From Tautonia plasticadhaerens (lineage in GTDB: Bacteria; Planctomycetota; Planctomycetia; Isosphaerales; Isosphaeraceae), in contig NZ_CP036426.1 in the NCBI RefSeq assembly GCF_007752535.1, positions 2,108,001 through 2,172,000 of the forward strand: a stretch of 64,000 bases of DNA, read 5' to 3'. A program made the translations under genes and the position numbers. The notes under the pieces are model-generated. The model saw only the letters and a program-made list of their open reading frames with translations. It ran no database searches and was not told the origin of the DNA. Positions 1-9,221 of this stretch are shown one piece after another (the stretch's first letter is position 1; the number at the start of each line of letters is the position of its first letter).

Positions 1-1
1 C

Positions 2-610
2 GAGCAAAACCATCACGAGTCGATCAAGTCGGTCTTCCTCGATCGGCCCGACGTCGTCGCCGCCCTCGGCCGGCTCGGCTATCGCCCGGAGCAATTCGTC
101 GACGACGCGGTCTACCCGCTGCTCGAACGCCCCTTGCCCTGGCTCTGCGCCGACCGGCTCGACTATTTCTTCCGGGACAGCCTCGCCTGCAGGGTCTCCT
201 CCCCCGAGGTCGTCTCCCGGCTCCTGGCGAAGCTCGACGTGGTCGGGAGCACGATCGTCTTCACCGACGCCGCCGCCGCCCGGGAGGCCGCCGGCCTGTT
301 CGCGGTGATGAACCGGGAGTGGTGGGCGAGCCCGACCGAGGCGTACATCTACAACGAATTCGCCGCGATGCTCCGGATCGCCTTCGACACCGGCGTCCTC
401 GTCGAGGATGACCTGATGACCGACGACGCCCGGGTCCTCGCGAAGCTTTACGCCTCGGGAGACCCGACCATCACCGACGCCCTCTCCCGGATCGAGCGGT
501 TCGACCCCGGCCGGCTCGCCGACTACGTCCCCCGGGTCATCCCCAAGGTCCGCTGGCTCGACCCGCCGGTGAAGACCGGGTCGTCATTCACCCTGCTCTC
601 GCGACTCTGA
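2..610 (+). CDS. HD-domain phosphohydrolase-like protein, 5' end missing
   Basis: The frame is open from the first bases of the window, so only the last 202 residues are present. The visible part begins with ENHHE-like residues (EQNHHES) followed by a helical segment with LCADRLDYFFRDSL, which resembles the second half of HD-domain metal-dependent phosphohydrolases, where a distal Asp in an A-D-x-L-D-Y motif completes the metal site. The primary HD motif would lie to the left of the window. An internal ATG at 134 would give a shorter product, but the upstream in-frame residues look genuine. The substrate cannot be told. The stop overlaps the tail of the degraded Uma2 gene on the other strand by about 27 bases. 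Confidence 0.7.
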   Translation, partial: EQNHHESIKSVFLDRPDVVAALGRLGYRPEQFVDDAVYPLLERPLPWLCADRLDYFFRDSLACRVSSPEVVSRLLAKLDVVGSTIVFTDAAAAREAAGLFAVMNREWWASPTEAYIYNEFAAMLRIAFDTGVLVEDDLMTDDARVLAKLYASGDPTITDALSRIERFDPGRLADYVPRVIPKVRWLDPPVKTGSSFTLLSRL

Positions 611-1351
611 CCGGGCCCGCTCGTCCCTCCGCCGCCGCAGTTCCTCGACGAAGGCGGCGTGCTCCGGGCTGGCGAGGCCCCGGTTCAGGGCGGCGATTAA
701 CGACGCCTTGTCCTTGGCGGACAACGCGGCAGGATCGAGCCAGAATCCGGGGAAGACGCGTGATCGGAAGAGGCCATCCTCGGCCGGCTCCAGGGGGAAG
801 AACCCCCCATCCTGATTGTCGAACCAGCGGACACGGCCTCCACGAAGGTCTTAGACGATGTATTCGCGGACGCCCGCCGACTCATAGTCGCGTAGCTTCT
901 GGTTCAGGTCGGTCGACCGGCTGCTGAGGGCGACCTCGACGATCATCTCGGGGGCCCCGTGGGTGTAGTCATCGGCCCCGTCTCGCGACTGGCCACCGTA
1001 TACGTCACGGATGAGAAGGGCCGAATCCGGTTGGGGCTCGCTCTCCTCGCCGAAGATCGTCGTGGCGTTCGTCTGCCCCTCGGTCCCGGGTGTCGCGGCG
1101 CTGTAGATGAACATCAACCCGCTCAGATTGAAGTCGGAGCGGGCGTGCCGAATCTTCAAGGGCGAGCTCATGACGTAGACGATCCCCCCGATCAATTCCG
1201 CCTTGAACCCGGGAGGCGTCTTCTCGTAACGCTCGTGGAAGGTCTTCTGATCCATACGCTCGCCGTTCTCGAGCCAGGGGAAGCCTTCGGGGTCGAAGAG
1301 ACTCTTCTCTTCCCGAGGGCCGGCCTGCGACGGCGTGTTGACGGTCGTCAT
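584..1351 (-). pseudogene. Uma2-family (DUF820) endonuclease-like gene interrupted by an in-frame TAA
   Basis: The protein starts at the ATG at 1351, which has a GGGAGG ribosome site; an upstream ATG at 1387 lacks one. It carries the PD-(D/E)xK fold residues typical of Uma2 proteins: PQPDSALL, EMIVEVALSS and DLNQKLRDYESAGVREYIV. Translation stops at a TAA at 851-853 right after EYIV. Reading on in the same frame gives DLRGGRVRWFDNQDGGFF and a further helix-rich tail to a TGA at 584-586. That is the normal C-terminal continuation of the family, where the position of the stop is usually an aromatic or small residue followed by Asp. One base change (TAC or TAT to TAA) would explain it. The catalytic residues lie before the stop, so a truncated product of about 166 residues might fold poorly or keep some function. 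Uma2 genes are abundant and often decaying in planctomycetes and cyanobacteria. Confidence 0.72.
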
Positions 1352-1376
1352 CGGATGTCCTCCCGATCGAAAAGGA

Positions 1377-3983
1377 TCAGCCCTCAAGCGCCTCCCGGGC
1401 GACCTGGAGCGCCTTCTCCAGCGCCTGGGGGATCTGGTCGGGCTTCTTGCCGCCGGCCTGGGCGAAGTCCGGCTTGCCGCCGCCCCCGCCGCCGACCACC
1501 GGGGCGACCTGTTTCAGCCAGTTGCCCGCGTGCAGACCGCGAGCGACGAGATCCGGCGTCAGCCCCGCGGCGAGGACGACCTTGCCGTCGGCCTCGGTGA
1601 TGAGCAGGGCGGCCAGGCCCGTCTCGGCCTTGCGGCGGGCGACGTCGATGAGCTGCCGGAGCTCGTCCGGCTGGACGCCGGGGACGGCGACCGCCACCAC
1701 CTTCGCCCCTCCGACCTCCCGGGCCCCTCCCATCAACTCGTCGGCCGAGACCTTCGGGGCCTCCCGACGCTGGGCGGCCTGCTTCTTCAGGACCTTGACC
1801 TCGTCGAGCAGTGCGGCGACCCGGTCGGCGGCCTGCTGGGGGGGGACCTTCAACGCCGAGGCGACGGCACCCAGCGCGTCTTCCTCCTGGCGGATGTAGT
1901 CGTAGGCCGCCCGCCCGGTCAACGCCGTCACGCGGCGGGTCCCGGCGGAGACGGACTCCTCGCCGACGACCTTGAACAGGCCGATCCGGCCGACGCTCTC
2001 CAGGTGGGTGCCGCCGCAGAGCTCCCGGGAGAACTCGCCCATCTCGACGACGCGGACCACCTCCGGGTACTTCTCGCCGAAGAGGGCCATCGCCCCGAGC
2101 TGCCTGGCCTCCTCCAGCGGCATCGTCCGCCAGCGGATCGGCTCGCCGAGGAGGATGCGGTCGTTGACCGTCTCCTCGATCAGCCGGAGCCGGTCCCGGC
2201 CCACGGCCTCGGGATTGGAGAAGTCGAATCGGAGTCGGTCGGGCTCGACCTTCGACCCGGCCTGCTGGGCGTGCTTGCCCAGGTGCGTGTGCAGGGCGTG
2301 GTGCAGGACGTGCGTGGCCGAGTGCGCCCGGCGGATCGCCTCGCGGCGTGCGGCGTCGACCCTCGCCACCACCCGGGCGTTGACCGTGACCGTCCCCTCG
2401 TCGACCCGGCCGACGTGGAGGATGAAGCCCCGGTCGCGCTGGGTGTCCTCGACGTGGAAGCGGAAGCCGTCCCCCTCGATGAGGCCGACGTCGCCGACCT
2501 GGCCGCCGGACTCGCCGTAGAAGGGGGAGCGGTCGAGCACCAGGGCGACGGGGTCGCCGTTGCCGGCCGTCTCCCGGTCGACCAGGCGCTTCTGGGCGAC
2601 GATGCCGATGACGGTGGCCTCGGCCTCGGTCGCCTCGTAGCCGAGGAAGACGCTCCCCTCGTGGTGCTCCTGCTTCAACGCGTCCAGCGGGCCGGTCGAG
2701 AAGACGGCGGCGGCGGAATCCTGGCCGGAGGTCTTCGCGTGCTCGTCGCGCTCGGCCTCGAATTCGCCCCGGTCGACCGAGAGGTCCTGCTCGGCGGCGA
2801 GGCTCTCGGTCATCTCAATCGGGAAGCCGTAGGTCGAATGCAGCTTGAACGCCTCGACGCCGGAGATCACGTCCGAGCCGGCCGCCTTGGTCTTGCGGAC
2901 GGTGTCGTTGTAGAGCTTCAGGCCCGTCTCGATCCCCCGGAAGAACTGCTCCTCCTCCTCCTTCACCACGGTCCGGATCCGGGGGACGCTGTCGACCAGC
3001 TCCGGGTACGGCCGCTTCATCACCTCGGCCACCGCCGGGATCAGCTCGAACAGGTAGGGCTCCCGGCGGCCCATCAGGTAGGCGTCGAGCACGGCGCGTC
3101 GGAGCAGGCGGCGGACGACGTAGCCCTGCTCCTTCGGGCCGGGCTGGACGTTCTCGAAGATCGTGAACGTGAGGGCCCGGGCGTGGTCGGCGGCCCGTCG
3201 GATGCGGACGCCGTCGAGCGTCTCCGCCTCGTACTTCTTGCCGAGCACGTCCTCGACCGCGCCCACCAGCGGCACGAAGATGTCGATCTCGAAGTTGGTC
3301 TTCACCCCCTGCAGGCAGGAGGCGGCGCGTTCCAGTCCCATGCCGGTATCGATATTCTTGCTCGGCAGGGGTTCGAGCTGATTGGGGCCGACGCGGTTGA
3401 ACTGGGTGAAGACGAGGTTCCAGATCTCCACCTCCCGGCCGTCGTCGTAGTGGTAGAAGATCTCCGAGCAGGGGCCGCAGACGCCGTCCGGCCCGTGGGT
3501 GGGGGCGCCGGCGGGCCAGAAGTTGTCGTCCTCGCCCATCCGGGTGATCCGGTCGGCCGGGATCTTCACCTCCTTGTGCCAGATGTCATACGCCTCGTCG
3601 TCGTCGAGGTAGACGGTGATCGTCAGGCGGTCGGCCGGGATCCTCAGGGTCTTCGTGAGGAACTCCCAGGCCCAGTGGATCGCCTCCCGCTTGAAGTAGT
3701 CGCCGAAGGAGAAGTTGCCGAGCATCTCGAAGAACGTCATGTGCCGGCCGGTCTTGCCGACGTTCTCGATGTCCCCGGTCCGGATGCACTTCTGGCAGGT
3801 GGTGGCGCGCCTGAAATTCGGGTCGCCCAGGCCCATGAACTCGCGCTTGAACTGGTTCATGCCGGCCGGGGTGAACAGGACGGTCTCGTCGTCCCGGGGG
3901 GCGAGCACGTCGCTGGCCCGCCGCTCGCAGCCCTTGGAGGCGAAGAAGTCGAGGTACGCTTCGCGGAGTTCGTCGGTGGTCAT
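1377..3983 (-). CDS. alaS: Alanyl-tRNA synthetase
   Basis: Class II synthetase that charges tRNA-Ala and hydrolyses mischarged Ser/Gly-tRNA-Ala in the cytoplasm. The start chosen at 3983 gives MTTDELREAYLDFFASKG, the usual N-terminus; the upstream in-frame ATG at 4067 adds 28 low-quality residues. Visible parts in order: the class II catalytic core (NQFKREFMG, CQKCIRTGDIENVG, TFFEMLGNFSFGDYFK), the editing domain with its metal motifs HSATHVLHHAL and CGGTHLESVG, and a C-terminal DHHA1-type domain rich in glycine (VVGGGGGGKPDFAQAGG). At 868 residues it has the family's normal length. It is the last intact gene of the minus-strand housekeeping block. Confidence 0.97.
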   Translation of the reverse strand: MTTDELREAYLDFFASKGCERRASDVLAPRDDETVLFTPAGMNQFKREFMGLGDPNFRRATTCQKCIRTGDIENVGKTGRHMTFFEMLGNFSFGDYFKREAIHWAWEFLTKTLRIPADRLTITVYLDDDEAYDIWHKEVKIPADRITRMGEDDNFWPAGAPTHGPDGVCGPCSEIFYHYDDGREVEIWNLVFTQFNRVGPNQLEPLPSKNIDTGMGLERAASCLQGVKTNFEIDIFVPLVGAVEDVLGKKYEAETLDGVRIRRAADHARALTFTIFENVQPGPKEQGYVVRRLLRRAVLDAYLMGRREPYLFELIPAVAEVMKRPYPELVDSVPRIRTVVKEEEEQFFRGIETGLKLYNDTVRKTKAAGSDVISGVEAFKLHSTYGFPIEMTESLAAEQDLSVDRGEFEAERDEHAKTSGQDSAAAVFSTGPLDALKQEHHEGSVFLGYEATEAEATVIGIVAQKRLVDRETAGNGDPVALVLDRSPFYGESGGQVGDVGLIEGDGFRFHVEDTQRDRGFILHVGRVDEGTVTVNARVVARVDAARREAIRRAHSATHVLHHALHTHLGKHAQQAGSKVEPDRLRFDFSNPEAVGRDRLRLIEETVNDRILLGEPIRWRTMPLEEARQLGAMALFGEKYPEVVRVVEMGEFSRELCGGTHLESVGRIGLFKVVGEESVSAGTRRVTALTGRAAYDYIRQEEDALGAVASALKVPPQQAADRVAALLDEVKVLKKQAAQRREAPKVSADELMGGAREVGGAKVVAVAVPGVQPDELRQLIDVARRKAETGLAALLITEADGKVVLAAGLTPDLVARGLHAGNWLKQVAPVVGGGGGGKPDFAQAGGKKPDQIPQALEKALQVAREALEG

Positions 3984-4193
3984 CGGGATCGGGACTCTGG
4001 GCCGGTTCCGGCGGGATTCGGGTGAGGGCGGGGATCGATCGGTCGCGCGACGACCGACGCCGCGCAAGCCCCGAAGTCGCCGCCGGGGTCGACGCCGACG
4101 GCGGCGACGGATGAGACCAGGATACCCGAAGCCGGCCCTCGGGAGCAGCGTCGGCCCGGGAGGATCGGGGCCGCCCGGGTCGGGCCGAATCGC

Positions 4194-5738
4194 TCAGCCC
4201 GCCTCGTCGATGTCGTCGCCGTCGCCGCCGTCGCCGTCGATGGCGTCGCCGCCTTCGGCCGGCGTGTCGGGGGGGACGGTGATCGTCCCCCGGTCGGTGC
4301 CGAGCCGGACGGGCCGGCCCGACCGGCCCCCGGCGGCTTCCCGGAACTCCCCGGGGGTGCGGACGGGAGTGCCGTCGACGCTGGAGATGATCGTGCCGGC
4401 CCGGAGGCCCGCCCCCTCGGCCCTCGAGCCCGGGACGACCTCGAGCACGCCGACGCCGCCGCGGGCCATCGCCTCCAACGCATCCAGGCCGGGGCCGACC
4501 ACGCTGGAGTAATCGACCCGGGCCCCTCGCCACGGTGCGGGCCGGTTCGAGGCGATCACCTCACCCTCGACCGGGAACTTCGAGAGCGTCACCTCCTTCT
4601 CCAGCGACCGGCCGTCCCGGCGGATCAGCAGCCCGATTGGCTCGCCGACCGGGGAGGCGTTGACCGCCCGGATCAGGCTGTCGAAGTCGGTGATCGGCAG
4701 CCCGCTGACCTCGACGATCTCGTCCCCCCGCACCAGGCCGCCCTCGCCGGCCGGGGTGCCGGGCTGGACCTCGTCGACGAGGTTCGAGGGATTCTGGAGC
4801 CGGATGCCGAGGAAGCCGTACTCCACCTCCTCGCCCTCGATCAGCGACCGGAGCACGCGGAGGCCGAGCGTGTCCATCGGGATCGCGTAACCGGCCCTCG
4901 GGTCGTAGCCGACGGCATTGGCCGAGGCGGTCGTGATCGCCACGAGTTCCCCCCGGAGATTCACCACCGCCCCGCCGCTCATCCCCAGGTTCAGCTTCGA
5001 GTCGAGTTGGAAGAGGGTGGAATAGTGCTGCAACTGCCTGGGGGACGCCGCGCCGAAGTCCTCGGGGGGCGGGGCGACCAGCCGACGGGCCGTGTTGGCG
5101 AGGATCCCGAAGCTGGCCGAGGCCTGGCCGTCCCTCGACGCGTTGTGCGCATTCCCCAGGGCCACCAGGAACGAGCCGGGCCGCAGGCCCGAGGCGTCGC
5201 CGATGGCGATCGGCTTCAGGCCGGGGGCGCCGGGGATCTCGGCCAGGGGGGCGACCGGGGCGACCACGGCGAGGTCGCTCCGGGGGTCGGCGGCGAGGAT
5301 TTCCGCCTCGATCGGCTCCAGGCCCGGGGCCCGGATCAGGAGTCGGGCGGCGCCGATCACGACGTGATAGGCGGTCAGGATCCGCCCACCGTCCCCCACC
5401 ACCACGCCCGATCCGAAGTCGAAGGACGGGTAGTCGGGGCTCTCGGGCCCGCCGACCTGGAAGCCGAAGCCGCCGTCGATGATGATCGCGCCGTTGGGGT
5501 TGCCGGGGGGCCGGGCGTCCTCCCGGCCCCGCACGGCCAGGGTCCGGCCGTCGTCCGACTTGATCCGGTCGATCGTCACGACCGAGGGCCGGGCCGAGTC
5601 GATCGCGTCGGTCACCGCCGACTCCAGGGCGGAGACGACGTCGATCGGCCGGGGGGGGGGCGTCCGCTCGTCGTCGACCGGGCCGACGGGGCCGCAGCAG
5701 AGGGCGAGGAGCAGAGGGGCGATCGGGTGGCTCATCAT
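4194..5738 (-). CDS. Secreted trypsin-like serine protease with two PDZ domains
   Basis: A HtrA/Deg-like periplasmic or cell-surface protease of 514 residues. The start at 5738 (a second ATG follows directly) gives a short signal peptide, MMSHPIAPLLLALCCG. The catalytic triad is visible: His125 in TAYHVV, Asp155 in RSDLAVV and Ser254 in LGMSGGAVV. The serine motif is GMSGG instead of the common GNSGG. Two PDZ domains follow, at about 295-390 (GFLGIRLQNPSN, GLVRGDEIVEVSG) and 415-510 (GVGVLEVVPGSRAEGAGLRAG). The C-terminus is a short Asp/Gly-rich tail. A poly-G run (5651-5659) falls in the proline-rich stretch after the signal peptide. Its substrates are unknown. It lies between recA and alaS, with no sign of co-regulation. 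Confidence 0.88.
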   Translation of the reverse strand: MMSHPIAPLLLALCCGPVGPVDDERTPPPRPIDVVSALESAVTDAIDSARPSVVTIDRIKSDDGRTLAVRGREDARPPGNPNGAIIIDGGFGFQVGGPESPDYPSFDFGSGVVVGDGGRILTAYHVVIGAARLLIRAPGLEPIEAEILAADPRSDLAVVAPVAPLAEIPGAPGLKPIAIGDASGLRPGSFLVALGNAHNASRDGQASASFGILANTARRLVAPPPEDFGAASPRQLQHYSTLFQLDSKLNLGMSGGAVVNLRGELVAITTASANAVGYDPRAGYAIPMDTLGLRVLRSLIEGEEVEYGFLGIRLQNPSNLVDEVQPGTPAGEGGLVRGDEIVEVSGLPITDFDSLIRAVNASPVGEPIGLLIRRDGRSLEKEVTLSKFPVEGEVIASNRPAPWRGARVDYSSVVGPGLDALEAMARGGVGVLEVVPGSRAEGAGLRAGTIISSVDGTPVRTPGEFREAAGGRSGRPVRLGTDRGTITVPPDTPAEGGDAIDGDGGDGDDIDEAG

Positions 5739-5827
5739 GCGGCCTGCGATCCGGGTCGGCGGGGGGACGTCTCCGGGAGGGGGCCGGCGTCGGGGACCGG
5801 CCGGTCGACCTATTGTCCCCGCCCGGC

Positions 5828-5853
5828 CCCGGCCCGACAAGACGAGGGCCGGG
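5828..5853 (-). terminator. Possible terminator hairpin downstream of recA
   Basis: CCCGGCCC (5828-5835) and GGGCCGGG (5846-5853) form a perfect 8-bp GC stem with a 10-base loop in the gap between recA and the protease gene. There is no T-tract, which is common in such GC-rich genomes. The function is inferred from position. Confidence 0.4.
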
Positions 5854-5892
5854 CCGCCTGGATTGGCGGGCGACCCCGGCCCGTCCGGCCGG

Positions 5893-7017
<1,125 letters not shown>

Positions 7018-7071
7018 GGCATCGCCTCCCTCGGGTCCGCTTCGGGCATCGTTCCTGTACGCAAGCACACT

Positions 7072-7101
7072 AGTCTACCGCACGAAAGGGGGCGCAGTCA
7101 A
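7072..7101 (-). promoter_or_regulatory. Predicted sigma70-type promoter of recA
   Basis: On the minus strand, TTGACT (7096-7101) and TAGACT (7072-7077) are separated by 18 bases. The -35 box overlaps the stop codon of thpR. The leader of about 50 bases to the GTG contains GTGTGCTTGCGTACAGG, which could hold a LexA-type operator, but I cannot match it to a known box with certainty. Confidence 0.45.
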
Positions 7102-7685
7102 GCCGAGGATCCGATCAGCGGCGAGGGCCGCAGCACGGAGTAGACGGGCCCGTCCCGGGTCAGGACCGAGGCGACCGTCTCCACCGTCCCGATCGGCAGG
7201 GGGCCGGCCAGCCAGGCCCGGTGGGCCTCGCAGGCCGGTCGGGCGTCCGGGCCGGGCCCCCGGCCGGCCTTCGACCGGGCGACGGTGACGTGGGGGTGGA
7301 ACCGGAGGTCGTCCGGCGGATGTCCGACGGACCGGGCGGCCCGGAGGACCTCCCGATGCAATTCGTCGAGCCTCGGCAGCGCCTCCCCGGCGATCCCGGC
7401 CCAGAGGACCCGGGCCCGGGCGGGATTGGGGAAGGCGCCAAGCCCGCCGACCACCAGTTCGAACGGGGGGAGGGGGGCGACAGCGGCCGAGACGGCGTCG
7501 CAGAGACGGTCGAGGTCGCCGGTCGGTACGTCGCCGAGGAAGGCGAGCGTGAGGTGGAGTTGCCGTGAGGCGGTCAGGCGCAGGCCGGGGAACTCGCCGC
7601 GGAGCGACTCCTGGAGCCGCTCGACGGCGAGTCGGGTCTGCTCGGGCAGGGGAACGGCGATGAACGTGCGGGTCGTCCCGGCCAT
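7098..7685 (-). CDS. thpR: RNA 2',3'-cyclic phosphodiesterase (2H family)
   Basis: Member of the LigT/ThpR 2H phosphoesterases, which open 2',3'-cyclic phosphates on RNA. Both catalytic motifs are seen: HLTL at residues 44-47 and HVTV at 132-135. The start at 7685 gives MAGTTRTFIAVPLPEQ, the classic N-terminus, and 195 residues, the usual size. It follows the PfkB kinase gene by 26 bases on the same strand and its stop overlaps the predicted -35 box of recA. The cellular substrate in bacteria is not settled. Confidence 0.93.
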   Translation of the reverse strand: MAGTTRTFIAVPLPEQTRLAVERLQESLRGEFPGLRLTASRQLHLTLAFLGDVPTGDLDRLCDAVSAAVAPLPPFELVVGGLGAFPNPARARVLWAGIAGEALPRLDELHREVLRAARSVGHPPDDLRFHPHVTVARSKAGRGPGPDARPACEAHRAWLAGPLPIGTVETVASVLTRDGPVYSVLRPSPLIGSSA

Positions 7686-7711
7686 CGCTCGCCTCGCTCC
7701 GATCGGGTGGG

Positions 7712-8689
7712 TCAGGCCGAGACGGCGGAGCCGTCGAGCAGCGCGTCGACCTCGTCCGACGGGCCGAAGTTGGCCCGGTAGCGCTCGACGAACTGCTCGA
7801 TGGAGTAGCCGTGCTCCTGGGGCCCCATGTGTTCGACCGCGTGGACGGCCGTCAGGGCGGCGATCCGGCCTGCGGTCTCCCAGGAGAAGCCCCGGGCCAT
7901 TCCGGTGATCAACCCGGCCCGGAAGGCGTCGCCGGCCCCGGTGGGGTCCACCACCTTCTCGGGCTTGGCGGCGGGGATGTCGTAGGTCGTTCCCTCGGCC
8001 ACGATGGTGGCGCCGGCCTCCCCCCGGGTGATGACGGTGATCGGAACCCGGCTGTGCAGCTCCTTCTCCGCCACGCCGAGCTTCTCGGCCATCATGCCGA
8101 ACTCGTAGTCGTTGCCGATGAGGACCTTGGCCCCCTTGCAGCCCTCCTCGAACTCCTCCTTGGACAGGCGGGGGAGCTGCATCGTGGGGTCGTAGAGGTA
8201 GGGGATGCCCCGCTCGGTGCACTCGGCGGCGTACCGGGCCATCGCCTCCGGCGAGTTCGGGGCGATGACGACCAGGTCCCGGGTGGTTGCGCCGAACTCC
8301 AGCGGGGAGACGGACGCCGCGTGGGACATCGCCCCGGGGTAGAAGGCGGTGATCTGGTTGTCCTGCAGGTCGTTGTTGATGAAGCAGGACGAGGTGAATT
8401 CCCCGGAGATGGCCCGGACCCCCTCCAGGTCGACGCCGTGCCGCTCCAGCCACTGGCGGTACTCGCCGAAGTCCTCGCCGACGGCGCCGACGAGCTTGGG
8501 ACGGTTGCCCAGCAGGGCAAGGTTGTAGGCGATGTTCGCCCCGGTGCCGCCCCGCTGCCGCTTCAGGGAGTCGACCAGGAAGGACACGCTCAGCACGTGC
8601 ATCTTCTCCGGGAGGATGTGCTCCCGGAACTTCCCGGGGAAGACCATGATGTAGTCGTAGGCGATCGACCCGGTGACGAACGTTCGCAT
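7712..8689 (-). CDS. PfkB-family carbohydrate/nucleoside kinase
   Basis: Cytoplasmic ATP-dependent kinase of the ribokinase/adenosine kinase fold, 325 residues. The N-terminal beta strand (MRTFVTGSIAYDYIM), the sugar-binding GGTGANIAYNLALLG segment and the PfkB signature with the catalytic Asp (DPTGAGDAF, Asp254) are present. The NGD/adenosine-kinase-like N-terminus resembles the group annotated as adenosine kinase or fructokinase in planctomycetes, but residues that settle the substrate cannot be read by eye. It sits 42 bases after a small membrane-anchored protein gene and 26 before thpR, so the three are probably co-transcribed. Confidence 0.88.
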   Translation of the reverse strand: MRTFVTGSIAYDYIMVFPGKFREHILPEKMHVLSVSFLVDSLKRQRGGTGANIAYNLALLGNRPKLVGAVGEDFGEYRQWLERHGVDLEGVRAISGEFTSSCFINNDLQDNQITAFYPGAMSHAASVSPLEFGATTRDLVVIAPNSPEAMARYAAECTERGIPYLYDPTMQLPRLSKEEFEEGCKGAKVLIGNDYEFGMMAEKLGVAEKELHSRVPITVITRGEAGATIVAEGTTYDIPAAKPEKVVDPTGAGDAFRAGLITGMARGFSWETAGRIAALTAVHAVEHMGPQEHGYSIEQFVERYRANFGPSDEVDALLDGSAVSA

Positions 8690-8731
8690 GGGTTCTCGAT
8701 TCCCTTTCTCAGGATCGTTCGGGGTGGGATG

Positions 8732-9181
8732 TCAGAAGGGGGACGGCAACGCGAGGGGGGTCCGCTTCCGGAGGAAGGCCTTGAATCGGGCAGAGGCCGA
8801 GGGGTCGTCCTCGTTGTAATCCGAGACCTCGCCGTCGGGCAGCAGGACGACCACGAACCGGAGCCCCTCGCCTCGGAGGCGTTTCCCCTCGAACGAGGGC
8901 AGCTCCAGGGACCGGGGCAGGTCGCCATCGTCCCGGTAGCGGAGGATCAGCGGCGACGAGCCCGAGGCGAGGACGTCCAGCTCCACCCGCCCGCCGTCGA
9001 CCAAGGGGGAGACCGGGATCTGCCGCCCGAGCGTCCCGACGGCCAGTGAGCCGACCCGCTGCCCCGTCCGGTTCTCGACGACGACCTCGACCCGGGGGCC
9101 CCGCATGGACCTCAGGCCCAGCTCCAGGGCGATCAGGGCGGCGGCGAGGGCGAAGATCGCGATCCGGAGGCGCCTCGACAT
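8732..9181 (-). CDS. Small membrane-anchored protein of unknown function
   Basis: 149 residues beginning MSRRLRIAIFALAAALIALELGL, a single N-terminal transmembrane helix or uncleaved signal anchor with positive charges inside. The rest is a beta-rich soluble domain (VEVVVENRTGQRVGSLAVG, ELDVLASGSSPLILRYRDDGD, RFVVVLLPDGEVSDYNEDD) that looks like a small beta-sandwich facing the periplasm. I do not recognise a family. It lies between gltX, 40 bases upstream, and the PfkB kinase on the same strand. An ATG at 9346 in the same frame would add a basic low-complexity stretch and is rejected because it runs inside gltX. Confidence 0.68.
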   Translation of the reverse strand: MSRRLRIAIFALAAALIALELGLRSMRGPRVEVVVENRTGQRVGSLAVGTLGRQIPVSPLVDGGRVELDVLASGSSPLILRYRDDGDLPRSLELPSFEGKRLRGEGLRFVVVLLPDGEVSDYNEDDPSASARFKAFLRKRTPLALPSPF

Positions 9182-9221
9182 CGGATGCCTCGTGGCCTGG
9201 GGCCGATCCCGCCGCTCGACC

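Noticed and set aside
851-853. Recoding of the Uma2 stop as selenocysteine
   Set aside because: The stop is TAA, not TGA, and no SECIS-like hairpin is needed to explain it.
1335-4025. An 896-residue plus-strand open frame opposite alaS
   Set aside because: It is antisense to a gene with full-length alanyl-tRNA synthetase motifs, and its product is Gly/Arg/Asp/Val-rich with no known motif, as expected from high GC.
5651-5659. G9 run in the PDZ protease gene as a switch site
   Set aside because: The frame is intact on both sides and runs of this length recur across unrelated genes in the window.
7020-7068. ATG at 7068 as the recA start
   Set aside because: It lies four to five bases from the predicted -10 box and has no ribosome site; GTG at 7017 has GGGAGG at normal spacing.
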